DNA of 64,000 nucleotides from Fredinandcohnia onubensis (GTDB taxonomy: Bacteria; Bacillota; Bacilli; Bacillales; Bacillaceae_L): NCBI RefSeq assembly GCF_031181385.1, contig NZ_JAPSKV010000004.1:124001-188000 (forward strand), in the 5' to 3' direction. How positions within the stretch are numbered: the first letter of the stretch is position 1; every line of letters starts with the position of its first letter. The notes beneath the pieces were generated by a model. That model saw only the letters and a list, made by a program, of their open reading frames with translations, did no database searches and had not been told where the DNA came from. Shown one piece after another: positions 57,118 to 64,000 of this stretch. Made by a program: the position numbers and the translations under genes.

Positions 57118-57891
57118 TTGGAATTTTTAAAAGTGAAGATAGCCGAGTACATTGCTACTATTAGTATTAATCGATCTCCAGCGAATGCATTATCAACCGC
57201 TGTTTTGAAAGAGCTTACAAGTTTACTAGATGACATTGAAGAGGATGACAATGTAAGAGTTCTAGTAATCCATGGTGAAGGTCGCTTTTTCTCTGCAGGG
57301 GCTGATATAAAAGAGTTTACAACCATAAACTCTGGCGAAGAATTTTCAAATCTTGCAAGACAAGGTCAATCACTATTCGAAAGAATGGAACGATTCCCAA
57401 AACCTATTATTGCTAGTATTCACGGAGCTGCCTTAGGTGGCGGTCTTGAACTGGCAATGGCTTGCCATTTCCGCCTTGTTAGCAATAAGGCAAAACTTGG
57501 ATTACCTGAGTTGCAGCTTGGACTTATCCCAGGTTTTGCTGGGACAGCACGCTTGCCTCGCTATGTTGGTGTTGCTAAAGCTGCACAGATGCTTTGGACA
57601 AGTGACCCAATTAGCGGTGATGAGGCTGTACAGTCCGGATTAGCAAATCAAGCTTTCTCAGAAGAAAATCTTCATGAAGAAACAATGGCAGTTGCTAGGA
57701 AGATTGCTCAAAAAAGCCCTGTATCTATCAAAGCGACTATTGAATTATTAAATTCAATGAAAAATGAACAATATGAAGAAACTGTCAAAAGAGAAGCAGT
57801 TTTATTTGGAGAAATGTTCATTTCAGAGGATGGACAAGAAGGAATATCAGCCTTTATCGAAAAACGTCCGCCAACATTTAAAGGAAAATAA
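57118..57891 (+). CDS. fadB: Enoyl-CoA hydratase
   Basis: A 257-residue crotonase-fold enzyme hydrating 2-enoyl-CoA in beta-oxidation. SINRSPANALS, the oxyanion loop GRFFSAGADIKEF and IHGAALGGGLELAMACHFR are visible; glutamates for catalysis are in GLPELQLGLIPGFAGT. TTG at 57118 is preferred because GGAGG is seven bases away; the ATG at 57112 is too close. etfB follows after 64 bases. Confidence 0.93.
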   Translation: MEFLKVKIAEYIATISINRSPANALSTAVLKELTSLLDDIEEDDNVRVLVIHGEGRFFSAGADIKEFTTINSGEEFSNLARQGQSLFERMERFPKPIIASIHGAALGGGLELAMACHFRLVSNKAKLGLPELQLGLIPGFAGTARLPRYVGVAKAAQMLWTSDPISGDEAVQSGLANQAFSEENLHEETMAVARKIAQKSPVSIKATIELLNSMKNEQYEETVKREAVLFGEMFISEDGQEGISAFIEKRPPTFKGK

Positions 57892-57955
57892 TACTAGATT
57901 TGAAGAAAATTAATAGATTAGAGGAAATTGCTCTATACCTTTAGGAGGGAAACTC

Positions 57956-58732
57956 ATGAACATCTTTGTTATTTTGAAAAGAACATTTGATACTGAAGAA
58001 AAAATCGTAGTAAGCAATGGACAAATCAGTGAAGATGGAGCTGAATTTATTATTAACCCTTATGATGAATATGCGGTTGAAGAAGCAATCCAACTTCGTG
58101 ATGCGCATGGTGGGGAAGTAACTGTTGTCACAGTTGCCACAACTGACGAAGCCGATAAAGAATTACGCACAGCTTTAGCAATGGGTGCTGATAAAGCCGT
58201 TTTGATTAATACAGAAGATGATCTAGAAGAAGGAGACCAGTTCACAACTGCAAAGATTTTGGCAGAATACCTAAAAGATAAAGATGCCGATATTATTTTA
58301 GGTGGAAATGTTGCAATTGACGGTGGTTCAGGTCAAGTTGGCCCACGTGTAGCGGAAATTCTAAATATTCCTTATGTAACGACAATTACAAAACTTGATA
58401 TCGATGGTTCAACAGTAACCGTAGTAAGAGACGTTGAGGGTGACTCTGAAGTTATCGAAACTTCTTTACCATTACTTGTTACATGTCAACAAGGGTTGAA
58501 TGAACCACGCTATCCATCTTTACCTGGAATTATGAAAGCAAAGAAAAAGCCGCTTGATGAGCTTGAGTTAGATGATCTAGATTTGGATGAAGATGATGTA
58601 GAAGCAAAAACAAAAACAATTGAAATCTATCTTCCACCGAAAAAAGAAGCTGGCCGCGTACTTGAAGGCGATTTAGAAGATCAAGTAAAAGAGTTGGTTT
58701 CACTCCTTCATAACGAAGCTAAGGTGGTATAA
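57956..58732 (+). CDS. etfB: Electron transfer flavoprotein beta subunit
   Basis: A 258-residue EtfB that binds AMP and works with EtfA to take electrons from acyl-CoA dehydrogenases. INPYDEYAVEEAIQLRD, LAMGADKAVLI and the VEGDSEVIETSLPLLVTCQQ signature are seen; the C-terminal recognition arm contains an acidic stretch (DDLDLDEDDVEA). GGAGGG precedes the ATG. Confidence 0.96.
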   Translation: MNIFVILKRTFDTEEKIVVSNGQISEDGAEFIINPYDEYAVEEAIQLRDAHGGEVTVVTVATTDEADKELRTALAMGADKAVLINTEDDLEEGDQFTTAKILAEYLKDKDADIILGGNVAIDGGSGQVGPRVAEILNIPYVTTITKLDIDGSTVTVVRDVEGDSEVIETSLPLLVTCQQGLNEPRYPSLPGIMKAKKKPLDELELDDLDLDEDDVEAKTKTIEIYLPPKKEAGRVLEGDLEDQVKELVSLLHNEAKVV

Positions 58733-58797
58733 GTTTTCGGGCAATTTTGTATACGATTTCAAAATTTTACTAAGGCGAATCTAGGGGGTTACGCATA

Positions 58798-59775
58798 ATG
58801 TCAAGAAAAGTAGTAGTTCTAGGAGAAACACGTGATGGTGCGTTACGAAACGTATGTTTTGAAGCAATTGCAGCTGGTAAAACTGTAGCAGAAGGCGGCG
58901 AAGTAGTTGCCGTGTTAGTCGGTGAATCTGTGGGCGCTTTAACCAATGATTTAATTCATTACGGAGCAGACCGAGTCGTAACGGTTGAAGATGAAAAATT
59001 AGCTTCATATACACCAGACGGCTTCTCACAAGCCGTTCTTGCAGCTATAGATGCTGAGTCACCAGAAGCTTTAGTTTTTGGTCACACATCATTGGGGAAA
59101 GACCTTTCACCAAAAATTGCTAGTAAATTGAATTCTGGTCTAATTTCAGACGTAACAGCAATTGAAGTTGCAGGTGGAAACATTGTCTTTACTCGCCCTA
59201 TCTATTCAGGCAAAGCATTTGAAAAGAAAATTGTGACTGACGGTCTAATCTTTGCGACCGTACGTCCTAACAATATAACACCACTTGAAAAAGATGAGTC
59301 ACGTACGGGAGAAGTTTCATCTTTATCCGTTGAAATTAAAGATTTACGAACAATCGTAAAAGAAGTTGTGCGTAAGGCAACTGAAGGTGTAGATTTATCC
59401 GAAGCGAAAGTAGTAATCGCAGGTGGTCGTGGGGTAAAGAGTGCAGAAGGCTTTGAACCACTAAAAGAATTAGCGAATGTTCTTGGTGGGGCTGTAGGTG
59501 CATCTCGTGGAGCATGTGATGCTGATTATTGCGATTACTCTCTTCAAATAGGTCAAACAGGAAAGGTTGTCACGCCAGACCTATATATTGCTTGTGGTAT
59601 TTCAGGAGCAATCCAGCATTTAGCAGGAATGTCCAACTCTAAAGTAATCGTTGCCATCAACAAAGACCCAGAAGCAAACATCTTCAAGGTTGCAGACTAT
59701 GGAATCGTTGGTGACTTATTTGATGTAGTTCCAATGCTTACTGAAGAGTTCAAGAAACTAAAAGTAAATGCATAA
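58798..59775 (+). CDS. etfA: Electron transfer flavoprotein alpha subunit
   Basis: A 325-residue EtfA with the FAD-binding C-terminal domain: VIAGGRGVKSAEGFEPLKEL, GASRGACDADYCDYSLQIGQ, TGKVVTPDLYIACGISGAIQ and NKDPEANIFKVADYGIVGD. It forms the heterodimer with EtfB. GGGGG precedes the ATG. Downstream comes the transposon-split RNA locus and then trxA. Confidence 0.97.
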   Translation: MSRKVVVLGETRDGALRNVCFEAIAAGKTVAEGGEVVAVLVGESVGALTNDLIHYGADRVVTVEDEKLASYTPDGFSQAVLAAIDAESPEALVFGHTSLGKDLSPKIASKLNSGLISDVTAIEVAGGNIVFTRPIYSGKAFEKKIVTDGLIFATVRPNNITPLEKDESRTGEVSSLSVEIKDLRTIVKEVVRKATEGVDLSEAKVVIAGGRGVKSAEGFEPLKELANVLGGAVGASRGACDADYCDYSLQIGQTGKVVTPDLYIACGISGAIQHLAGMSNSKVIVAINKDPEANIFKVADYGIVGDLFDVVPMLTEEFKKLKVNA

Positions 59776-59844
59776 TATTACGGTAAATGAGCTGAGGCTT
59801 TCTTATTTATAGAGATTTTTTCCATTTTACCTTTGAGAAATTTA

Positions 59845-59853
59845 TGGTATACT
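59845..59853 (+). promoter_or_regulatory. Extended -10 promoter of the candidate small RNA
   Basis: TG-G-TATACT is a full extended -10 element. The -35 region (TTTTAC at 59825) is poor. The start would be near 59860, exactly where the fold begins. Confidence 0.55.
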
Positions 59854-59859
59854 AATCAA

Positions 59860-59956
59860 GCGATGAGCTGAATTGCATAAGTCGAGTTGACACGCCTTTT
59901 GGCAAGGCACTATGTGGAGTGCTGTCCTCGCCGCAATACGCAAAAAGACGTCCTTC
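59860..59956 (+). ncRNA. Candidate structured small RNA, terminator split by a transposon remnant
   Basis: The bases form a nested fold: GCG/CGC (59860-59862 with 59939-59941), ATTGC/GCAAT (59872-59876 with 59933-59937), CGAG/CTCG (59883-59886 with 59927-59930), GACA/TGTC (59889-59892 with 59923-59926), then two hairpins GCC/GGC and GCACT/AGTGC (59907-59911 with 59918-59922). AAAAAGACGTCC follows, the left arm of an intrinsic terminator whose right arm, GGACGTCTTTTTT, now lies at 60376-60388 beyond an insertion. I do not recognise the family. It may be a free small RNA or an ancestral trxA leader. Confidence 0.55.
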
Positions 59957-59959
59957 TGG

Positions 59960-60369
59960 GGCTGTTGACAAAGTGGGAAAAGGAGCTTTAACTCCTTTCC
60001 CACTTTATTTTTTTCTACTTTTTTAGAATTTTATTACCCTTTTTAACGTTTATTATTGCTAATTTATTACCTTTATCATTCGTTTTAGGTTCAAAGCCAA
60101 CGCAGAAAAGAGACATTGTTCAAGAATTTTTTCAATGTCCCTCTTACTAGTTTTATGTAGGTTGTTATATATAAATAAAAAATCAATTTTCTCATTAATT
60201 TGGCGAAGAAGATGATTTGAAGGCACAAAAGCATTTAAATCAATGAACTCCAATTTACTTTGATATTCCTCTTTCCGACCCATCATAAAGCATTCCCCCC
60301 CAATAAAAGAACCTGTATAGATTAAATTCTATACAGGTTCTTAAAAATCCTATTAATTTGTCAACAGCC
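59960..60369 (-). mobile_element. Internally deleted IS1182-like element (about 410 bp)
   Basis: Terminal inverted repeats GGCTGTTGACAAA (59960-59972) and TTTGTCAACAGCC (60357-60369) are perfect over 13 bp. CCTTCTGG directly repeats at both ends (59952-59959 and 60370-60377); because of flanking G and C runs, a 4-bp repeat TTCT with a GGGG-ended element is an equal reading. Subterminal hairpins occur at each end: AAAGTGGGAAAAGGAG/CTCCTTTCCCACTTT and GAACCTGTATAGA/TCTATACAGGTTC. A remnant transposase ORF lies inside on the minus strand. It is non-autonomous. Confidence 0.85.
60059..60286 (-). pseudogene. Transposase remnant, N-terminus joined to C-terminus
   Basis: 75 codons. The first part (SKLEFIDLNAFVPSNHLLRQ, then INEKIDFLFIYNNL) is the DUF772 N-terminal region of IS1182-type transposases. 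The second part (ILEQCLFSALALNLKRMIKV) resembles their extreme C-terminus. The DDE catalytic core of roughly 400 residues is missing, yet the frame stays open across the join, so the deletion was in frame. It cannot transpose DNA but could encode a small DNA-binding fragment. Confidence 0.8.
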
Positions 60370-60375
60370 CCTTCT

Positions 60376-60388
60376 GGACGTCTTTTTT
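60376..60388 (+). terminator. Detached right half of the interrupted terminator
   Basis: GGACGTCTTTTTT matches AAAAAGACGTCC at 59942-59953. Removing the element and one direct repeat restores AAAAAGACGTCC TTCT GGACGTCTTTTTT, a textbook intrinsic terminator. Bases 60389-60555 hold nothing else I can identify. Confidence 0.8.
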
Positions 60389-60555
60389 ATTGGCCACGCT
60401 TAAAACAGATGTCTATAACCTCTATTATTACATACATAACAGCTTAAAAAGTTGGGGAAGATGACTATGTATGAAGTATAGTGTCTAATCTTATCATCTC
60501 TGATTTAGTTAACTGCTCATTTTGAAGCAAAAAATTCGTAAAATGACATTCCAGA

Positions 60556-60564
60556 TGGTATACT
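60556..60564 (+). promoter_or_regulatory. Extended -10 promoter of trxA
   Basis: TG-G-TATACT about 44 bases before the start codon. No good -35 is visible. Confidence 0.5.
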
Positions 60565-60607
60565 CTTGGTAGAATTTCAATGTTGTTACTTATTAGGAGG
60601 GGTTTAA

Positions 60608-60922
60608 ATGGCTATTACAAACGTAACAGACCAAAATTTTGATGCAGAAACAAAAGATGGATTAGTACTTGCAGACTTCTGGGCACCTTGGTGTGGACCA
60701 TGTAAGATGATTGCTCCAGTATTAGAAGAATTAGACACTGAAATTGGTGACAAAGTGAAAATCGTGAAACTCGATGTAGATGAAAACCAAGAAACTGCAG
60801 CGAAGTTTGGTGTAATGAGCATCCCAACTTTACTTGTAATTAAAAACGGTGAAGTTGTAGATAAAGTAGTCGGTTACCAACCAAAAGAAGCTCTTGCTGG
60901 CAGACTTGAAAGCCACTATTAA
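60608..60922 (+). CDS. trxA: Thioredoxin
   Basis: A 104-residue thioredoxin, the same length as B. subtilis TrxA, with the redox site [17 protein letters not shown] (CGPC) and the cis-proline loop [13 protein letters not shown]. It reduces protein disulfides and supplies ribonucleotide reductase. AGGAGGGG precedes the ATG. Located between etfA and uvrC; B. subtilis has an extra arabinofuranosidase gene (xsa) here that is absent. Confidence 0.98.
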   Translation: MAITNVTDQNFDAETKDGLVLADFWAPWCGPCKMIAPVLEELDTEIGDKVKIVKLDVDENQETAAKFGVMSIPTLLVIKNGEVVDKVVGYQPKEALAGRLESHY

Positions 60923-60933
60923 TCGAAATTAAA

Positions 60934-60961
60934 AAACAGCCTTTATGGGCTGTTTTTTTTG
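60934..60961 (+). terminator. Intrinsic terminator of trxA
   Basis: AACAGCC (60935-60941) and GGCTGTT (60948-60954) pair, with flanking A and T runs. Confidence 0.9.
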
Positions 60962-61100
60962 TTTGATCTCAGTTTTAGGGGACTTCCTATTTTTTACTCG
61001 TACAACTTCTTCGTAAAAATGTTACAATATAAGATACGTCAAAACTTAACAACAAGTTCACTAAGACGCAATTGATTTTATAGTAGATGGAGTGGTAACT

Positions 61101-62873
61101 ATGCACGATCATCTTAAGGAAAAATTAGCGATTTTACCGGACCAGCCTGGTTGTTATTTAATGAAGGACAGGCAAGGTACTGTTATATATGTGGGTAAAG
61201 CGAAAGTGCTGAAGAACCGTGTTCGATCTTATTTTACAGGATCACACGATGGTAAAACCTTAAGGCTTGTTAATGAGATTGAGGACTTTGAATATATTGT
61301 AACTTCTTCAAATATTGAAGCTCTTCTTCTTGAAATCAATCTTATTAAAAAATATGACCCAAAATACAATATCATGTTGAAGGATGACAAGACGTATCCT
61401 TTTATCAAAATTACTGCTGAAAAACATCCACGATTATTGATTACTCGAAAAGTAAAAAAAGATAAGGGCAAATATTTCGGACCATACCCTAATGTGCAAG
61501 CTGCAAATGAAACAAAAAAACTATTAGACCGCATTTATCCTTTAAGAAAATGTTCAACATTACCAGATAAGGTTTGTCTATATTATCATATCGGTCAATG
61601 TCTTGCTCCTTGTGTCAATGAAATATCTGATGAAACCAATAAAAAAATGGTAGACGATATTATCCGCTTTTTAAATGGTGGATATAAAGAAATCAAAGAC
61701 GAGTTGACTGAAAAAATGTTAAAGGCTTCTGAAGAACTCGACTTTGAGAGAGCAAAAGAATATCGTGACCAAATCGCAAATATTGAAACGACGATGGAAA
61801 AGCAAAAGATGACAATGACAGACTTTATTGACCGTGATGTATTTGGCTATTCCTATGATAAGGGTTGGATGTGTGTTCAAGTCTTTTTTATTCGTCAAGG
61901 AAAATTAATTGAGCGGGATGTTTCTCTATTTCCATTTTACAACGAGCCAGAACAAGACTTCTTAACCTACCTTGGCCAATTTTATTTAAAAGATAATCAT
62001 TTTAAACCAAAGGAAGTTTTGCTTCCTAGTTCAATAGACCGTGACATTGTTGAGCAATTACTAGAAGTAACCGTTCACCAGCCTGGTAGAGGGAAGAAAA
62101 AACAATTAATCGACCTTGCTACTAAAAATGCAAAAATTGCGCTAAAGGAAAAGTTCGCCCTGATTGAAAGAGATGAAGAACGTACGATTAAGGCTGTTGA
62201 AAATTTAGGACAGAAGTTAGGGATATATACACCTCATCGAATCGAAGCGTTTGATAATTCCAACATACAAGGAACAGATCCAGTTTCTGCCATGATTGTG
62301 TTTACTGATGGAAAACCCGATAAAAAAGAATATAGAAAATATAAAATAAAATCAGTTCAAGGTCCTGATGATTATGAATCCATGAGGGAGGTTGTACGGA
62401 GAAGATATAGCCGTGCATTAAAAGAAAACCTTCCACTACCAGATTTAATCATTATTGACGGAGGTAAAGGTCATCTTGCTGCGGTTAGGGACATTCTTGA
62501 AAATGAATTAGGCTTAGAAATTCCACTAGCAGGACTTGCAAAAGATGATAAACACAGAACATCTGAGCTCTTAATCGGAGACCCGCCTGAAATTGTGGAA
62601 CTATCTAGAAACAGTCAAGAATTTTATCTTCTTCAACGAATTCAAGATGAAGTACACCGTTTTGCGATTACCTTCCATCGTCAAGTCCGTGGAAAAAACG
62701 CATTTCAATCTGTACTCGATGATATTCCTGGAGTAGGGGAAAAACGTAAAAAAGCACTACTGAAGCACTTTGGTTCTATCAAGAAGTTAAAGGAAGCTAG
62801 TATTGAGGAAATTCAAAAAGCCAATATACCTAAACAGACAGCTGAAGCAATTTACGAAAAGTTAAAAGAATAG
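61101..62873 (+). CDS. uvrC: Excinuclease ABC subunit C
   Basis: A 590-residue dual-incision nuclease of nucleotide excision repair. The GIY-YIG domain ([34 protein letters not shown]) is at the N-terminus, then a cysteine-rich region ([20 protein letters not shown]), a UVR motif (about 200-235) that contacts UvrB, the RNase H-like C-terminal nuclease ([30 protein letters not shown]) and two HhH motifs. ATG at 61101 follows GGAGTGG; a GTG at 61092 lies in that site. Confidence 0.97.
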   Translation: MHDHLKEKLAILPDQPGCYLMKDRQGTVIYVGKAKVLKNRVRSYFTGSHDGKTLRLVNEIEDFEYIVTSSNIEALLLEINLIKKYDPKYNIMLKDDKTYPFIKITAEKHPRLLITRKVKKDKGKYFGPYPNVQAANETKKLLDRIYPLRKCSTLPDKVCLYYHIGQCLAPCVNEISDETNKKMVDDIIRFLNGGYKEIKDELTEKMLKASEELDFERAKEYRDQIANIETTMEKQKMTMTDFIDRDVFGYSYDKGWMCVQVFFIRQGKLIERDVSLFPFYNEPEQDFLTYLGQFYLKDNHFKPKEVLLPSSIDRDIVEQLLEVTVHQPGRGKKKQLIDLATKNAKIALKEKFALIERDEERTIKAVENLGQKLGIYTPHRIEAFDNSNIQGTDPVSAMIVFTDGKPDKKEYRKYKIKSVQGPDDYESMREVVRRRYSRALKENLPLPDLIIIDGGKGHLAAVRDILENELGLEIPLAGLAKDDKHRTSELLIGDPPEIVELSRNSQEFYLLQRIQDEVHRFAITFHRQVRGKNAFQSVLDDIPGVGEKRKKALLKHFGSIKKLKEASIEEIQKANIPKQTAEAIYEKLKE

Positions 62874-62876
62874 TCG

Positions 62877-62905
62877 TTGCTATTTAAAAAATAGTCTGAT
62901 ATAAT
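62877..62905 (+). promoter_or_regulatory. lysC promoter
   Basis: TTGCTA (62877-62882), 17 bases, TATAAT (62900-62905). The -35 begins just after the uvrC stop codon. Confidence 0.75.
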
Positions 62906-62924
62906 CCTTAATAATATAATATTC

Positions 62925-62944
62925 CACTTCAACACGTTGAAGTG
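62925..62944 (+). other. Perfect hairpin just before the lysine riboswitch
   Basis: CACTTCAAC, AC, GTTGAAGTG: 9-bp arms with a 2-base centre. No T run follows. It may cap the 5' end of the lysC transcript or bind a protein. Confidence 0.5.
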
Positions 62945-62945
62945 A

Positions 62946-63115
62946 AGATAGAGGTGCGATCTTTATCAGTATGCAATTGGAGGGGTATGAGCCCTTACGA
63001 TCATTGCAGAAAGGAAAGTTCGCCGAAGTTTAAAAAGGCTCATACCTTTTTGTGCTGGTCTTATGTTTAAGAGACATAGGATTGTCAAGATGAATCAATC
63101 TTGGAGGGCTATCTC
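62946..63115 (+). ncRNA. Lysine riboswitch (L box) of lysC
   Basis: Conserved L-box blocks are present: AGATAGAGGTGCGATC at the 5' side of P1, the AAAGTTCGCCGAAG segment, CTGGTCTTATGTTTAAGAGA and CTTGGAGGGCTATCTC closing P1 (GATAG 62947-62951 with CTATC 63109-63113). Lysine binding should favour the downstream terminator and lower aspartokinase. Confidence 0.93.
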
Positions 63116-63148
63116 ACGAAGTGACACGTAGTATGTTTACGTATATCA

Positions 63149-63182
63149 CAGCAATGAGATAATTTCTCATTGCTGTTTTTTA
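63149..63182 (+). terminator. Riboswitch-controlled terminator before lysC
   Basis: CAGCAATGAGA (63149-63159) pairs with TCTCATTGCTG (63165-63175), then TTTTTTATTATT. Confidence 0.93.
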
Positions 63183-63206
63183 TTATTCTGAGAGAGGGTT
63201 GAGGGT

Positions 63207-64000
63207 ATGGGGATCATCGTACAAAAGTTTGGAGGCACCTCTGTTGGGTCACCAGATAGAATTAAAAATGTTGCAAGTCGAGTTATACAAGAAGTGCAAG
63301 CAGGGAATCAAGTTGTCGTTGTTGTTTCTGCAATGGGGAAGACAACCGATCAGCTTGTAAGTTTAGCTAATGAAATTACAAGCGCGCCAAGTAAGCGCGA
63401 GATGGATATGTTATTAAGCACAGGTGAACAAGTAACAATTGCATTATTATCTATGGCTTTACAAGAAAAAGGGTATGAATCCGTATCGTATACCGGCTGG
63501 CAGGCGGGTATTGAAACAGAGGCTATACATAGCAATGCCCGTATTGAAAACATTGAGGTTTCAAGAGTATATAAAAGCTTAAAAGAAGGAAAAATCGTTG
63601 TTGTTGCTGGATTCCAAGGAGTCAGCAGTTCAGGCGACATCACCACTCTTGGTCGCGGAGGTTCCGATACAACTGCAGTCGCACTCGCTGCGGCATTAAA
63701 CGCGGAGAAATGTGATATCTACACAGATGTAACAGGTGTATACACAACCGATCCTCGCGTAGTTCCAAATGCACGTAAACTTCATTCCATTTCTTATGAT
63801 GAAATGCTGGAGCTTGCAAATCTTGGTGCTGGAGTCCTTCACCCACGTGCAGTGGAATTTGCGAAAAACTTCGAAATGCCGCTTGAAGTTCGTTCAAGCT
63901 TAGAGCTAGAAAATGGAACCATTATTGAGGAGGAAGTTTCAATGGAAAAGAATCTTGTTGTTAGGGGAATTGCTTTTGAAGACCAAATTACAAGGGTAAC
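63207..64000 (+). CDS. lysC: Aspartokinase II (lysine-sensitive), alpha chain start; 3' end outside the window
   Basis: The first 264 codons of aspartate kinase, the entry to lysine and diaminopimelate synthesis. [16 protein letters not shown] is the ATP-binding start, [20 protein letters not shown] the substrate loop, and [20 protein letters not shown] the catalytic segment. GAGAGAGGG precedes the ATG. The ACT regulatory domains begin about residue 250 and run off the window. An internal in-frame ATG at 63942 has its own ribosome binding site. Confidence 0.96.
   Translation, partial: MGIIVQKFGGTSVGSPDRIKNVASRVIQEVQAGNQVVVVVSAMGKTTDQLVSLANEITSAPSKREMDMLLSTGEQVTIALLSMALQEKGYESVSYTGWQAGIETEAIHSNARIENIEVSRVYKSLKEGKIVVVAGFQGVSSSGDITTLGRGGSDTTAVALAAALNAEKCDIYTDVTGVYTTDPRVVPNARKLHSISYDEMLELANLGAGVLHPRAVEFAKNFEMPLEVRSSLELENGTIIEEEVSMEKNLVVRGIAFEDQITRV
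63927..63944 (+). promoter_or_regulatory. Internal ribosome binding site and start of the aspartokinase beta subunit
   Basis: GAGGAGGA (63927-63934) lies seven bases before an in-frame ATG (63942-63944, codon 246). B. subtilis aspartokinase II makes its small beta subunit from exactly such an internal start, giving [15 protein letters not shown] here. Confidence 0.88.

Noticed and set aside
59834-59839. TTGAGA as the -35 for TATACT at 59848
   Set aside because: Spacing is only 8 bases; the extended -10 is the better explanation.
62932-63182. T-box before lysC
   Set aside because: No AGGGTGGNACCGCG core; the blocks fit the lysine riboswitch instead.

Overview
This window is a stretch of core chromosome from a low-GC, endospore-forming Bacillaceae bacterium, in the broad Bacillus sensu lato range. 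Three things support that: the gene order closely follows the Bacillus subtilis block nrnA to dnaE to accDA to citZ/icd/mdh to phoPR to polA to thrS to infC to pheST to mutS2 to etfBA to trxA to uvrC to lysC; spore genes are interspersed (ytrH, ytrI, ytvI, ytaF, ytxC, sspI); and the control RNAs are Firmicute types (T-boxes, L20 leader, lysine riboswitch). It is not B. subtilis itself. It carries hflKC, a MaoC-like gene, a FadR-type GntR regulator and a chromosomal dut, it lacks xsa between trxA and uvrC, and its PhoR sensor is short.

Layout. 1-1.5 kb: the tail of nrnA and, on the minus strand, a small gene plus the sporulation pair ytrH-ytrI. 1.5-12.2 kb: dnaE, malic enzyme, a GntR regulator, accD-accA, pfkA and pyk (replication, malonyl-CoA synthesis, lower glycolysis). 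12.4-14 kb: fxsA and convergent ytvI. 14.5-18.6 kb: citZ-icd-mdh and a MaoC-like gene. 18.7-28.1 kb: phoP-phoR, hflK-hflC, polA-mutM-ytaF-coaE. 28.3-33.6 kb: gapB, speD, nrdR, dnaB-dnaI (gluconeogenesis, polyamines, dNTP control, primosome loading). 33.7-38.5 kb: ytxC, then T-box-controlled thrS and L20-controlled infC-rpmI-rplT. 38.7-43.6 kb: small membrane proteins, dut, ysdC, sspI, ysgA and a YwaF-like protein. 43.6-53.6 kb: T-box-controlled pheS-pheT, rnhC, zapA-cvpA, polX, mutS2. 53.7-59.8 kb: a DUF350 protein and the fatty-acid degradation set lcfA, fadR, fadB, etfB, etfA. 59.8-64 kb: a structured RNA broken by a transposon remnant, trxA, uvrC and riboswitch-controlled lysC, which runs off the end.

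Regulatory content is rich. Two T-boxes, a lysine riboswitch and an L20 leader are recognisable. Two consensus-matching CcpN boxes overlap the gapB promoter, a perfect FadR operator sits at fadR, a near-consensus cre lies before citZ, and a SigE-type promoter precedes ytrH. Three dispersed repeat families lie between genes.

The least ordinary places are: (1) 59.85-60.39 kb, where a compact folded RNA with its own extended -10 promoter has its intrinsic terminator split by a 410-bp internally deleted IS1182-like element; (2) the roughly 140-nt leader of speD, which contains a 7-nt sequence complementary to the speD ribosome binding site; (3) two non-ATG/GTG/TTG starts (ATT for infC, probable ATA for the YwaF-like gene); and (4) a PhoR sensor with almost no extracellular domain. 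No CRISPR array, tRNA, rRNA, prophage or complete IS was seen.
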